Below, one piece after another: positions 1 to 6,838 of a DNA stretch of 15,355 nt (positions are counted from its first letter, which is position 1; the number at the start of each line of letters is the position of its first letter). The notes under the pieces were generated by a model that was not told the DNA's origin, made no database searches, and was given only the letters and a program-made list of their open reading frames with translations. The stretch is from the NCBI GenBank assembly GCA_013813185.1, contig JACCSD010000042.1:1-15355 (forward strand). Reading direction: 5' to 3'. The stretch is from Burkholderiaceae bacterium. Its GTDB lineage: Bacteria; Pseudomonadota; Gammaproteobacteria; Burkholderiales; Burkholderiaceae_F. A program made the position numbers and the translations under genes.

Positions 1-402
1 TCCGAGTTTGTTACGAGCTCGATCGTGATGATCCGCGGCCGGCATCGCATTCCATTTGGGCATGCGCACGTCGGGCTCACGAAGCATCGGTTGTTCGTGC
101 GCGATCGCCAGATCTGCGCCTACTGCGGCAATCGCTTTGCGGAAACGGATTTGACTGTCGAGCACATCGTGCCGGTTTCACGCGGCGGGCGTCACGAATG
201 GACCAATGTCGTCACCGCCTGCCGCTCGTGCAATACCCGCAAAGGCAACCGCCGGCCGGAAGAGGCGAACATGCCGCTCAGCTACGTGCCGTACGCGGTA
301 TGCCGCAACGAAGGCTTCATTCTGAGCAATCGCCGTATCCTGGCCGATCAGATGATGTTTTTGCAGGCTTCGCTGCCGCGGCACTCGCGCTGGGCACAGT
401 GA
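1..402 (+). CDS. HNH endonuclease, 5'-truncated by window edge
   Basis: The frame is open from base 1 to a TGA at 400-402, so the gene begins outside the window and 133 residues are visible. Internal GTG/ATG codons at 25 and 28 are not convincing starts, because the residues before them resemble the part of this family just ahead of the HNH core. Numbering from the first visible codon, the HNH fold is clear: a first CxxC (C39, C42), the catalytic Glu-His pair (E54-H55), N69, a second CxxC (C74, C77), then N78 and K81. The four cysteines should bind a structural zinc and the EH/N residues a catalytic metal. The C-terminal part (PLSYVPY, NRRILADQMMF) matches stand-alone HNH proteins common in betaproteobacteria. 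These are chromosomal proteins of unclear role, and no methylase, phage or homing-intron context is visible. Two small stem-loops follow the stop. Confidence 0.9.
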   Translation, partial: SEFVTSSIVMIRGRHRIPFGHAHVGLTKHRLFVRDRQICAYCGNRFAETDLTVEHIVPVSRGGRHEWTNVVTACRSCNTRKGNRRPEEANMPLSYVPYAVCRNEGFILSNRRILADQMMFLQASLPRHSRWAQ

Positions 403-432
403 AACCGGCAGCCCGGTTGTCGAATTGTCGAC
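403..432 (+). other. two adjacent stem-loops after the HNH stop codon
   Basis: AACCGG (403-408) pairs with CCGGTT (413-418) around a CAGC loop. It is followed directly by GTCGA (419-423), pairing with TCGAC (428-432) around an ATTG loop. The first stem begins at the base after the TGA. No T-run follows, so this is not a standard intrinsic terminator. It could be an mRNA 3'-end stabiliser, an imperfect terminator, or chance. The remaining bases up to the next gene (433-522) show no strong promoter. Confidence 0.3.
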
Positions 433-522
433 GCGCGGTGCACTGATCATTCCACTCAAGCTTTAGGACCGCAGCCTCTATCGTTCGCCTGCGGATCGGC
501 AGTCGGTCCGATGGAGAATGCA

Positions 523-774
523 ATGACTTCGCAGTGGCAGGTCGAGATCGATGACGCGGGGCAGTGCGCGCAAACGTCGCGCGGCTTTCCGGCGCGCATC
601 GCAGCCGCGATTGTCATTGTCGCCGCCTTGGTGCTCGTAGACGCGTCACCGCAGATGGCGCCCGAATCGGAACGCATCGAGCAAGAGCGGCCATCGGCAT
701 GCGGCGCAGAGGCCGTGGCGCGCGCGCAGCGAGCGCTTGATCGTCGCGTTCCTGCTCAAGCCGCTCTCTCATAA
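523..774 (+). CDS. small predicted single-pass membrane protein, unknown function
   Basis: This is an 83-residue frame. I chose the ATG at 523 because GGAGA at 513-517 lies 5 nt upstream; an in-frame ATG at 511 has no such site. The protein has a polar N-terminus (about residues 1-28), one hydrophobic stretch at about 29-45 (AAAIVIVAALVLV) and a charged, Glu/Arg/Ala-rich C-terminal half that may be helical. Third codon positions are strongly G/C, as in the neighbouring genes, which supports real coding. The frame ends just before a bidirectional terminator shared with the convergent SWIB gene, which also fits a real gene. I do not recognise a family. It may be an inner-membrane anchor protein or a small stress-related protein, but nothing in the sequence decides this. 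Confidence 0.55.
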   Translation: MTSQWQVEIDDAGQCAQTSRGFPARIAAAIVIVAALVLVDASPQMAPESERIEQERPSACGAEAVARAQRALDRRVPAQAALS

Positions 775-790
775 CAGTTGACTGTGGGCA

Positions 791-822
791 AAACAAAGGC
801 CACGCATGCGTGGCCTTTTTTC
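791..822. terminator. bidirectional intrinsic terminator between convergent genes
   Basis: Bases 795-818 form a perfect 24-bp palindrome, giving a GC-rich stem (GGCCACG/CGTGGCC) with a CATG loop. On the + strand it runs into six T (816-821). On the - strand the palindrome is followed by TTTGTTTT. It therefore serves the small gene ending at 774 (+) and the SWIB gene ending at 837 (-). Confidence 0.85.
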
Positions 823-836
823 TTGCCTGCTGAGCT

Positions 837-1220
837 TTACTTCAGATGCTTGCTGACGTACTTCGTCAATTCGAACATCGAGGCCTGCGCCTTGCCGAAC
901 AAAGCGCGCAGCTTTTCGTCGGCGTTGATCATGCGGCGGTTGGCCTTGTCCTGCAGGTTGTTCTTCTTGATGTACTTCCAGATCTGGCTGGTGACTTCGG
1001 TGCGTGGCATCGGGGTCGAGCCGAGGATCGCTGCCAACGGGCCCGTCGGCATCATGGGTTTCATGAATGCAGCGTTCGGCTTGCGTGCGGTTCTCTTTTT
1101 CGCAGCTTTCTTGGCCGGGGCTTTCTTTACCGATTTTTTCGCAGTCTTCTTTACGCTTTTCTTCGCCGGCGCCTTCTTGGCTGCTTTCTTTCCGGCTTTC
1201 TTTGCCTTCTTCATTGCCAT
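837..1220 (-). CDS. SWIB/MDM2-domain protein with lysine-rich histone H1-like N-terminus
   Basis: The protein has 127 residues in two parts. Residues 1-46 are almost only Lys, Ala, Pro and Ser/Thr, with repeated AKK/KKAPAKK units typical of bacterial histone H1-like tails that bind DNA without sequence preference. Residues about 50-127 form a SWIB domain (KPNAAFMKPM at its start, then TEVTSQIWKYIKKNNLQD, MINADEKLRALFG and MFELTKYVSKHL), the fold named after the eukaryotic SWI/SNF complex subunit and MDM2. The start codon is well supported: GAGGAG lies about 7 nt before the ATG. Similar proteins are widespread in Burkholderiales and also occur in Chlamydiae. A role in nucleoid organisation is usually inferred for the family but is not proven here. 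The gene has its own candidate promoter upstream and a strong terminator downstream, so it is probably monocistronic. Confidence 0.93.
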   Translation of the reverse strand: MAMKKAKKAGKKAAKKAPAKKSVKKTAKKSVKKAPAKKAAKKRTARKPNAAFMKPMMPTGPLAAILGSTPMPRTEVTSQIWKYIKKNNLQDKANRRMINADEKLRALFGKAQASMFELTKYVSKHLK

Positions 1221-1301
1221 CAGTTTCTCCTCATCGGGTTAGGCACAGCGACAGGGTTCTCGCTCTTGATCACACAGAGAGCACTCTCGTTGCGTGACGC
1301 G

Positions 1302-1329
1302 ATCCTAAGCGAACCAGAATGAATTACAA
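1302..1329 (-). promoter_or_regulatory. candidate sigma-70 promoter of the SWIB gene
   Basis: Read on the - strand, TTGTAA (1329-1324) and TAGGAT (1307-1302) are separated by 16 bp. Each matches 4 of 6 consensus positions. Transcription from here would give a leader of about 75 nt before the GAGGAG ribosome site. The match is modest and is suggested mainly by position. Confidence 0.33.
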
Positions 1330-1332
1330 GAG

Positions 1333-1388
1333 AAAAAAACAACTTTTCAGAGGAGAATTGCTTGTCAGCAACGCACTTTCCCCTCTGA
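1333..1388 (-). terminator. stem-loop with downstream T-run, probable end of the helicase operon
   Basis: On the - strand an 11-bp stem forms between 1388-1378 (TCAGAGGGGAA) and 1357-1347 (TTCTCCTCTGA), with one G-U pair. Inside it is a second hairpin, TTGCT-GACA-AGCAA (1371-1358). Seven T follow on the - strand (1339-1333), 7 nt after the stem. The G-U pair would be A-C on the + strand, so the fold favours - strand RNA. It lies 94 bp beyond the helicase stop. The gap between stem and T-run is longer than in a standard terminator, so a structured leader or protein-binding site upstream of the SWIB gene is the alternative. Confidence 0.42.
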
Positions 1389-1481
1389 GCGGCTCGAACT
1401 GACGCCTGCATCGCGCACGAGAGCTATACAAGAAATAGGCCTTACGCCGCCGCGGACACAATATCTGGTAGCTCTGCACGG

Positions 1482-4085
1482 TCAAGCCGCCGCCGCCCGC
1501 TCCAGATCGGCGATCATCCGCTCGATGCGCGCTCCGAGTTTCTCGGTGGTCACCTGTTCGCGGAGTCGCTCGATCATCAGCGGGAAGGCAAAAGGCGTCG
1601 GGCGCGCCAGCAATCGGTAGACGATGCGCTGCGCGCGCATCCGCTGCAGCGCGCTGCGCAGCCGCTCGATGTCGAGCTCCTGTTCGAGTACTTCGCGCTC
1701 CGCTTGCGCGAGCAGCCTGTTGCCGGCGTCGTATTTGCGAAACACTTCGTAGAACAGCCCGGAGCTCGCCTGCAGTTGCTTGGTCGATTTCGGAGCGCCC
1801 GGGTAGCCCTGGAAAATCAACCCGGCTATCCGCGCCACCTCGCGAAAGCGCCGTAGGGCTAGCTCACCCGCGTTCAAGCTCGCCAACACGTCTTCGAGCA
1901 GGTTGTCGGAGGAGAGCAACGCATCGCTGCGGCGCTGCCACGCGCCCATCCAGTCCACCTCCACCGGCGACAGCAATTCGAAGCCATAGTCGTTCATCGA
2001 AATGGAAAACGTCGACGGCGTTGCCTGACCGATTCGGTACGCCAGCAGCGAGCCGAGACCGATGTGGACATGTCGTCCGGCAAACGGATAGACGAACAAG
2101 TGGCGACCTTCGCGCGAGCGCATCGACTCCACGACCAGGGTGTCGCGGGTAGGCACCTTCGACCATTTGGCCTGCAGTTCGATCAGCGGCCGCGCCAGCT
2201 TCATTTCAGGCGCGTCGTAGTTTCCTGCGAGCGCGCCCTCGAGCTCGCGCAGCGCGGCGTCGGCCATTTCGCTCGACAGCGGCATCTTGCCGCCGGCCCA
2301 GCGCGGCACAGCGCCACTGCGATTTTTGGCCACCCGGACGTACGCGGTCATTTCGTGCACGCGCGTCAGCTCGAGCATGCGCCCGCCGAACAGGAACGCA
2401 TCGCCCTTGCGCAGCCGGCCGATGAACGATTCCTCGATCACACCGACATCGCGGCCGTTCATCATCTTCACCAGCATCGCCGCGTCCGACACGATCGTGC
2501 CGATCGACATCCGGTGCCGCTGCCCGATGCGCGCGTTGTCGACGCGGTACACGCCTTCCGCGTCGCGGCTGACGCGCTGATAGTCCGGATACGCGCGCAG
2601 CGCTTCACCGCCGCGGCCGACGAAATCGAGCGCCCAGTTCCAGTCGTCATCGGTGAGCGCGCGATAGCTCCACGTGTCGCGCGCTTCGGCGAGCAACTCG
2701 TGCTCGATGAACCCGGTGCCAAGCGCAATGGTTACCAGATGCTGAACCAGCACATCGAGCGGGCGCTCGGGCGCGCGCCGCGATTCGATGCGGCCTTCAC
2801 GCAACGCGCTCCTGGCAGCGGCCGCTTCGACGAGCTCCAGCGTGTTGGTCGGGACCAACGTGACCCGGGATGCGCGTCCCGGCGCATGGCCGCTCCGGCC
2901 CGCGCGCTGCAGCAGCCGCGCGACGCCCTTCGGACTTCCAATCTGCAGCACGCGCTCGACCGGCAAAAAATCGACGCCGAGGTCCAGGCTCGACGTCGCC
3001 ACCACCGCTTTCAGGCGGCCTTCTTTCAGTCCGAGCTCGACCCAATCGCGCACCTCTCTGGCCAGCGAGCCGTGATGCAACGCAATCAGCCCGGCCCACT
3101 CGGGTTTGGCTTCGAGGATGGCCTGATACCAAAGCTCGGCTTGCGAGCGGGTGTTGGTGAATACCAGCGTCGTCGATGACGATGCGATCTCGCTCACCAC
3201 CGGCGGCACCATCTTGATTCCGAGATGGCCGCCCCATGGGAAGCGCCCCGGCTGGTCGGGCAACAACGTGTCGACGATCAACGTTTTTTCGATCCGCCCT
3301 TGCACCAGCACGCCATCGTCGCGGTTGAGCAGCACCTGCATAGCGTGGTCGGTATTGCCCAAGGTCGCTGATAGCCCCCACACCGGGAGCGGTTTGCCAG
3401 CCCAGCGCCGTAGCCGTGCCAGCGCAAGTTGCAGCTGCACACCGCGCTTGGTGCCGATCAGCTCGTGCCATTCGTCGACGACGATCATCGCCAGATCGGA
3501 CAACTGCTCACGACTGTCCGCGCGCGACAGCATCAGGCTCAGCGATTCGGGCGTGGTGATCAAGACCTCGGGCAATTGCTTCGACTGCCGCGCACGCTCG
3601 CCCGAATCGGTGTCTCCCGTGCGCACCCCGACGCTCCATGCAAGGCCGAGGTCGGCGAGCGGCGCAGCGAGCGAACGCGCAGTGTCGGCTGCCAGTGCAC
3701 GCATCGGGGTCACCCACAACAGGCGCAAGCCCCCAGGTCGCACTTCGCCGGCAAGCGCGCAATTGAGCAGGGCGAACCAGACCGCGTACGTCTTGCCGGA
3801 TCCGGTGGTCGCGTGCAGCAGGCCCGAGCGGCCCTCGGCAATATGCCGCCACACCTCGCGCTGAAATTCGAACGGCTGCCAGCCGTGCGCCGCAAACCAG
3901 CCTTCGGCACTCGGTAACGCGAGCTGTGTTCCCGCGCGCGTTACGCGCTTGCGCACCGCTGCCGTTGCGTTCGTACTTTCTTCGGCCTCGCGCTGGCGGT
4001 CCTCGCGCGCCTTCTTTGCTCGCAGCGCGCGAATCTGCGTGCCGACGTTAGGTCCGGGCGGAAAACGCGGCGGTCCGTCGTTCAC
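1482..4085 (-). CDS. ligase-associated Lhr-type DEXH-box helicase
   Basis: The protein has 867 residues and is a superfamily 2 helicase of the Lhr-Core type: an ATP-driven 3'-5' translocase working on DNA or RNA-DNA duplexes. Visible motifs are Walker A (ATTGSGKT, 92-99), motif Ia (TPMRALA), motif II as DEWH (204-207), motif III SAT (239-241), motif IV region (LVFTNTRSQAE, about 307-317), motif V (SSLDLGVDF) and motif VI (QRAGRSGH, 393-400). A winged-helix and Lhr-specific C-terminal region fills the second half. The first 60 residues are Lys/Arg/Glu-rich and look unstructured. The start is GTG at 4085, overlapping the ligase stop as GTGA, so translation is probably coupled. In the known clusters this helicase works with an ATP-dependent ligase and a beta-CASP exonuclease, both present upstream. 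It is the last gene of the block. Confidence 0.96.
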   Translation of the reverse strand: MNDGPPRFPPGPNVGTQIRALRAKKAREDRQREAEESTNATAAVRKRVTRAGTQLALPSAEGWFAAHGWQPFEFQREVWRHIAEGRSGLLHATTGSGKTYAVWFALLNCALAGEVRPGGLRLLWVTPMRALAADTARSLAAPLADLGLAWSVGVRTGDTDSGERARQSKQLPEVLITTPESLSLMLSRADSREQLSDLAMIVVDEWHELIGTKRGVQLQLALARLRRWAGKPLPVWGLSATLGNTDHAMQVLLNRDDGVLVQGRIEKTLIVDTLLPDQPGRFPWGGHLGIKMVPPVVSEIASSSTTLVFTNTRSQAELWYQAILEAKPEWAGLIALHHGSLAREVRDWVELGLKEGRLKAVVATSSLDLGVDFLPVERVLQIGSPKGVARLLQRAGRSGHAPGRASRVTLVPTNTLELVEAAAARSALREGRIESRRAPERPLDVLVQHLVTIALGTGFIEHELLAEARDTWSYRALTDDDWNWALDFVGRGGEALRAYPDYQRVSRDAEGVYRVDNARIGQRHRMSIGTIVSDAAMLVKMMNGRDVGVIEESFIGRLRKGDAFLFGGRMLELTRVHEMTAYVRVAKNRSGAVPRWAGGKMPLSSEMADAALRELEGALAGNYDAPEMKLARPLIELQAKWSKVPTRDTLVVESMRSREGRHLFVYPFAGRHVHIGLGSLLAYRIGQATPSTFSISMNDYGFELLSPVEVDWMGAWQRRSDALLSSDNLLEDVLASLNAGELALRRFREVARIAGLIFQGYPGAPKSTKQLQASSGLFYEVFRKYDAGNRLLAQAEREVLEQELDIERLRSALQRMRAQRIVYRLLARPTPFAFPLMIERLREQVTTEKLGARIERMIADLERAAAA

Positions 4086-5743
4086 GGCGCTTTGTAACCC
4101 GCGCGCGCCCCGTCGGCACTGCGCAGCAGCGCTTGCAGCGTGCTCAAGGTATCGGCTTCATCGATCGGCTTATCGTGCCGCCAACGCAACATGCGCGGAA
4201 ACCGGACCGCGATTCCGCTCTTATGCCGCGGCGAACGCGCAATGCCCTCGAAGCCGATCTCGAACACCATGGTCGGCGTCACGCTGCGCACCGGCCCGAA
4301 CTTCTCGATCGTCGTGCGGCGAATGGCAGCGTCGACCTTGCGTAGCTCTTCGTCGGTGAGCCCCGAATACGCCTTGGTAAACGGCACTAGCGCGCGCCCG
4401 GGCATTCCCAACTCGGACGCCCAGACCGCGAACGTGTAATCCGAATACAAGCTGGCGCGGCGGCCGTGGCCGCGCTGTGCATAGACCAGCACCGCGTCGA
4501 CCGCATACGGATCGATTTTCCATTTCCACCAGTTGGTCGTTGCCTCCTTGGTGCGGCCCACGCGATAGGTCGAGTCAAGATGCTTGATCATCAAACCTTC
4601 GACGCCGCGATCGCGCGACTGCTCGCGCAACAACGCGAGTTGCTCCCACGACTCGCCGGTGAGGCGCGGCGAGGTCAGCAGATCGTGCGCTGCGCCTAAT
4701 CGTTCGAGCGCGGCTCGCCGCTCGCTCTGCGGGCGCAGGCGCAGGTCTTCGCCGCCGGCTTCGAGCACGTCGTACGCCATGAACAGCGCGGGCGCCTCCC
4801 GCAGTACCTGCGCCGGCACAGTCTTGCGAGTGACACGTTTCTGCAGCAGTGCAAACGGCTGCGGCCGCTCGTCGCGCCAAACCAGAATTTCGCCGTCGAG
4901 CACCGTGCCGTCCGGCACCGAGCGCGAACACTCGACAATTTCCGGAAAGCGTTCGGTGATCAATTCCTCGCCGCGCGACCATAGCCATGCCTTGCCGGCG
5001 CGCCGGACCAGCTGCGCGCGAATGCCGTCGTATTTCCATTCGATTAGCCACCGGGCGGCAGCCCCCAACTCTTGCTCGAAGCGCTCGACCGGTAGCGTCA
5101 AAGAGTGCGCAAGAAAGAACGGATAGGGATGACCATCGGCGACGACATGCTGGCCCGCATCGATCAGCGACAAGTACCGTTCGGACGTCGGCGCCAGGGT
5201 GACATCGGTGTACCCGATCATCCTCTGCGCAACCAGTTTCGCGTCGATACCCGAATGCTCTGCGAGCGCGCGCGTTACGAGCAACTTCGACACGCCGACT
5301 CGAAACCCGCCGCCGATCAGCTTGATCAGCAGGAACCGCTCGGGTGTATCGAGTTCTTCGACGTAGTCACGCAACGCTGCCAGCACGTCGGCGGGCGCGC
5401 GTCCGCGCAGCGGCAACAATCGCTCTTCGATCCAGAACGTCAGCGTGCCGCCGCTTGCTCGGATCGGGGGCGGCAACAGCAGCGCGATCGTCTCGGCCAG
5501 GTCGCCGACGGCTTGATAACTTTCCTCGAACAGCCACTCGGGCAGCCCGCTGGCGCCGATCGCGAACTCGCGCAACACGCGCGAATTGATCGCCTGCCGC
5601 GGCTTGCCGCCCGCGAGGAAGTAGACGGCCCACGCGGCATCGGCAGCGTCGGCGATCGCAAGGTAACGCTTTAGCGCATCGACCTTGGAGCGGGTCGATG
5701 TCGAAGTGTCGAGCTCGTTGAACAGTCTCGCGAAGCGTCTCAT
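4082..5743 (-). CDS. ATP-dependent DNA ligase (cluster-associated type)
   Basis: The protein has 553 residues and seals nicks in duplex DNA using ATP. Residues 1-200 form the N-terminal DNA-binding domain (LIKLIGGGFRVGVS near 140-152). The nucleotidyltransferase domain follows: motif I EWKYDGIR with the adenylated lysine K237, the RGEE segment (258-261), motif III LDGE (282-285), motif IV VEGLMIKH (381-388) and motif V WWKWKI (405-410). The OB-fold domain carries motif VI (RFPRMLRWRHDK, about 514-525). All catalytic motifs look intact. It lacks the primase and phosphoesterase domains of LigD, so it is not the NHEJ enzyme but the ligase of the helicase/exonuclease repair cluster. The ATG at 5743 overlaps the exonuclease stop as ATGA. 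It would act beside the essential NAD-dependent LigA, which is not in this window. Confidence 0.96.
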   Translation of the reverse strand: MRRFARLFNELDTSTSTRSKVDALKRYLAIADAADAAWAVYFLAGGKPRQAINSRVLREFAIGASGLPEWLFEESYQAVGDLAETIALLLPPPIRASGGTLTFWIEERLLPLRGRAPADVLAALRDYVEELDTPERFLLIKLIGGGFRVGVSKLLVTRALAEHSGIDAKLVAQRMIGYTDVTLAPTSERYLSLIDAGQHVVADGHPYPFFLAHSLTLPVERFEQELGAAARWLIEWKYDGIRAQLVRRAGKAWLWSRGEELITERFPEIVECSRSVPDGTVLDGEILVWRDERPQPFALLQKRVTRKTVPAQVLREAPALFMAYDVLEAGGEDLRLRPQSERRAALERLGAAHDLLTSPRLTGESWEQLALLREQSRDRGVEGLMIKHLDSTYRVGRTKEATTNWWKWKIDPYAVDAVLVYAQRGHGRRASLYSDYTFAVWASELGMPGRALVPFTKAYSGLTDEELRKVDAAIRRTTIEKFGPVRSVTPTMVFEIGFEGIARSPRHKSGIAVRFPRMLRWRHDKPIDEADTLSTLQALLRSADGARAGYKAP

Positions 5744-6771
5744 GCCGATTCGGGTGAATGCCCCGCAGCCACCGCATCACCCGCTTCCTCGTCGCCGTAC
5801 TCGGTTTCAAATGCCGAGGCGTCCAGCCCGTGCTCGCTCAACCAGCGCACGAGCACCGGAACCTGCCCGTGCGTGACGATCACCTGCTGCGCACCGGTGG
5901 CGTCGACCGCCTGCAGCAAGCCGGGCCAATCGGCGTGATCGGACAATACGAAGCCGCGATCGAGTGCGCGCCGGCGGCGCGTGCCGCGCAATCGCATCCA
6001 GCCCGAGGCGAACGCGTCCGAATAGTCGCCGAAGCGGCGCAGCCACGGCGAGCCTTGCGCCGACGGCGGCGCCAATATCAGCGCGCGCGTCAGATCGGCC
6101 GGGTCGGTTTCCGACACGAGTTGGGTCGGTGGCAGTGCGACACCGCTGGCGCGGTAGGCGCGATTCAACGGTTCGACCGCGCCGTGCACGACGATGCGGC
6201 CGATGCTCGCATCCACGCCAGACAAGATGCGCTGCGCTTTGCCAAACGCATAGCAGAACAGCACCGACGCGCGCCCGCTGTCTGCATTGGCGCTCCACCA
6301 CGCGTTGATGTCGCCGAACACGCGCTCGGAATCCTCCCAGCGATAAATTGGCAGCCCGAAGGTCGACTCGGTGATGAACGTGTCGCAACGCACGGGCTCG
6401 AAGGGAAGGCACGTCGCATCCGGATTGAGTTTGTAGTCGCCCGAAGCCACCCACACGCGCCCGCCGCTTTCCACTCTGACCTGCGACGAGCCGAGCACGT
6501 GTCCGGCAGGATGCAGCGATACGCGCACGCCGTTGATGCCGATCGGATCTTCGTAGTCGATCGTCTGCAGCGTGATTGCGCCCAGCCGCGTGCGCAGAAC
6601 ATGTTCGGCTGCAGTCGCTGCCAGATACCTTGCATGCCCCGGCCGTGCGTGATCGCCATGCGCGTGCGTGATCACCGCGCGCTCGACTTCGCGCCAGGGA
6701 TCGATATAAAAGTCACCCGGCGGGCAATACAGCCCCTGTGGACGGGCGACGATCAGCGGAGCTTCGTTCAT
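5740..6771 (-). CDS. ligase-associated exonuclease, metallo-beta-lactamase/beta-CASP family
   Basis: The protein has 343 residues and belongs to the same superfamily as mRNA 3'-processing factors (CPSF73) and SNM1 DNA nucleases. The metal-binding set is visible: HAHGDH (H36, H38, D40, H41), HPAGHVLGS (H87, H91), SGDYK (D112), ESTFG (E135) and a C-terminal SDHADW. These motifs fit a two-metal phosphodiesterase. NCBI-style annotation calls this family ligase-associated DNA damage response exonuclease. It is the first gene of the tightly overlapping trio exonuclease-ligase-helicase. The ATG at 6771 has no clear Shine-Dalgarno site. Only 67 bp separate it from the clsB stop, and I saw no terminator or SOS (LexA) box there, so the trio may be read from upstream or from a promoter I cannot recognise. 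Confidence 0.94.
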   Translation of the reverse strand: MNEAPLIVARPQGLYCPPGDFYIDPWREVERAVITHAHGDHARPGHARYLAATAAEHVLRTRLGAITLQTIDYEDPIGINGVRVSLHPAGHVLGSSQVRVESGGRVWVASGDYKLNPDATCLPFEPVRCDTFITESTFGLPIYRWEDSERVFGDINAWWSANADSGRASVLFCYAFGKAQRILSGVDASIGRIVVHGAVEPLNRAYRASGVALPPTQLVSETDPADLTRALILAPPSAQGSPWLRRFGDYSDAFASGWMRLRGTRRRRALDRGFVLSDHADWPGLLQAVDATGAQQVIVTHGQVPVLVRWLSEHGLDASAFETEYGDEEAGDAVAAGHSPESA

Positions 6772-6838
6772 ATGAGGCAGTGTTGCACCGGCCAGATGCG
6801 GCAGCGACCGGTGGAGATGGGTGGAGGCGCAGGGGAGA

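Noticed and set aside
1277..1288. Short palindrome GAGAG-CA-CTCTC upstream of the SWIB gene
   Set aside because: The arms are only 5 bp with a 2-nt spacer, too short to call an operator or a hairpin without comparison data.
2064..3179. A long + strand open frame (371 codons) opposite the helicase gene
   Set aside because: It mirrors the helicase codons in high-GC DNA, has a composition rich in Arg/His/Gln without any recognisable motif, and the opposite strand has every helicase motif intact.
6772..6838. A search for an SOS (LexA) box upstream of the repair trio
   Set aside because: No CTG-N10-CAG palindrome with an AT-rich centre is present; the region is GC-rich and lacks a recognisable promoter.
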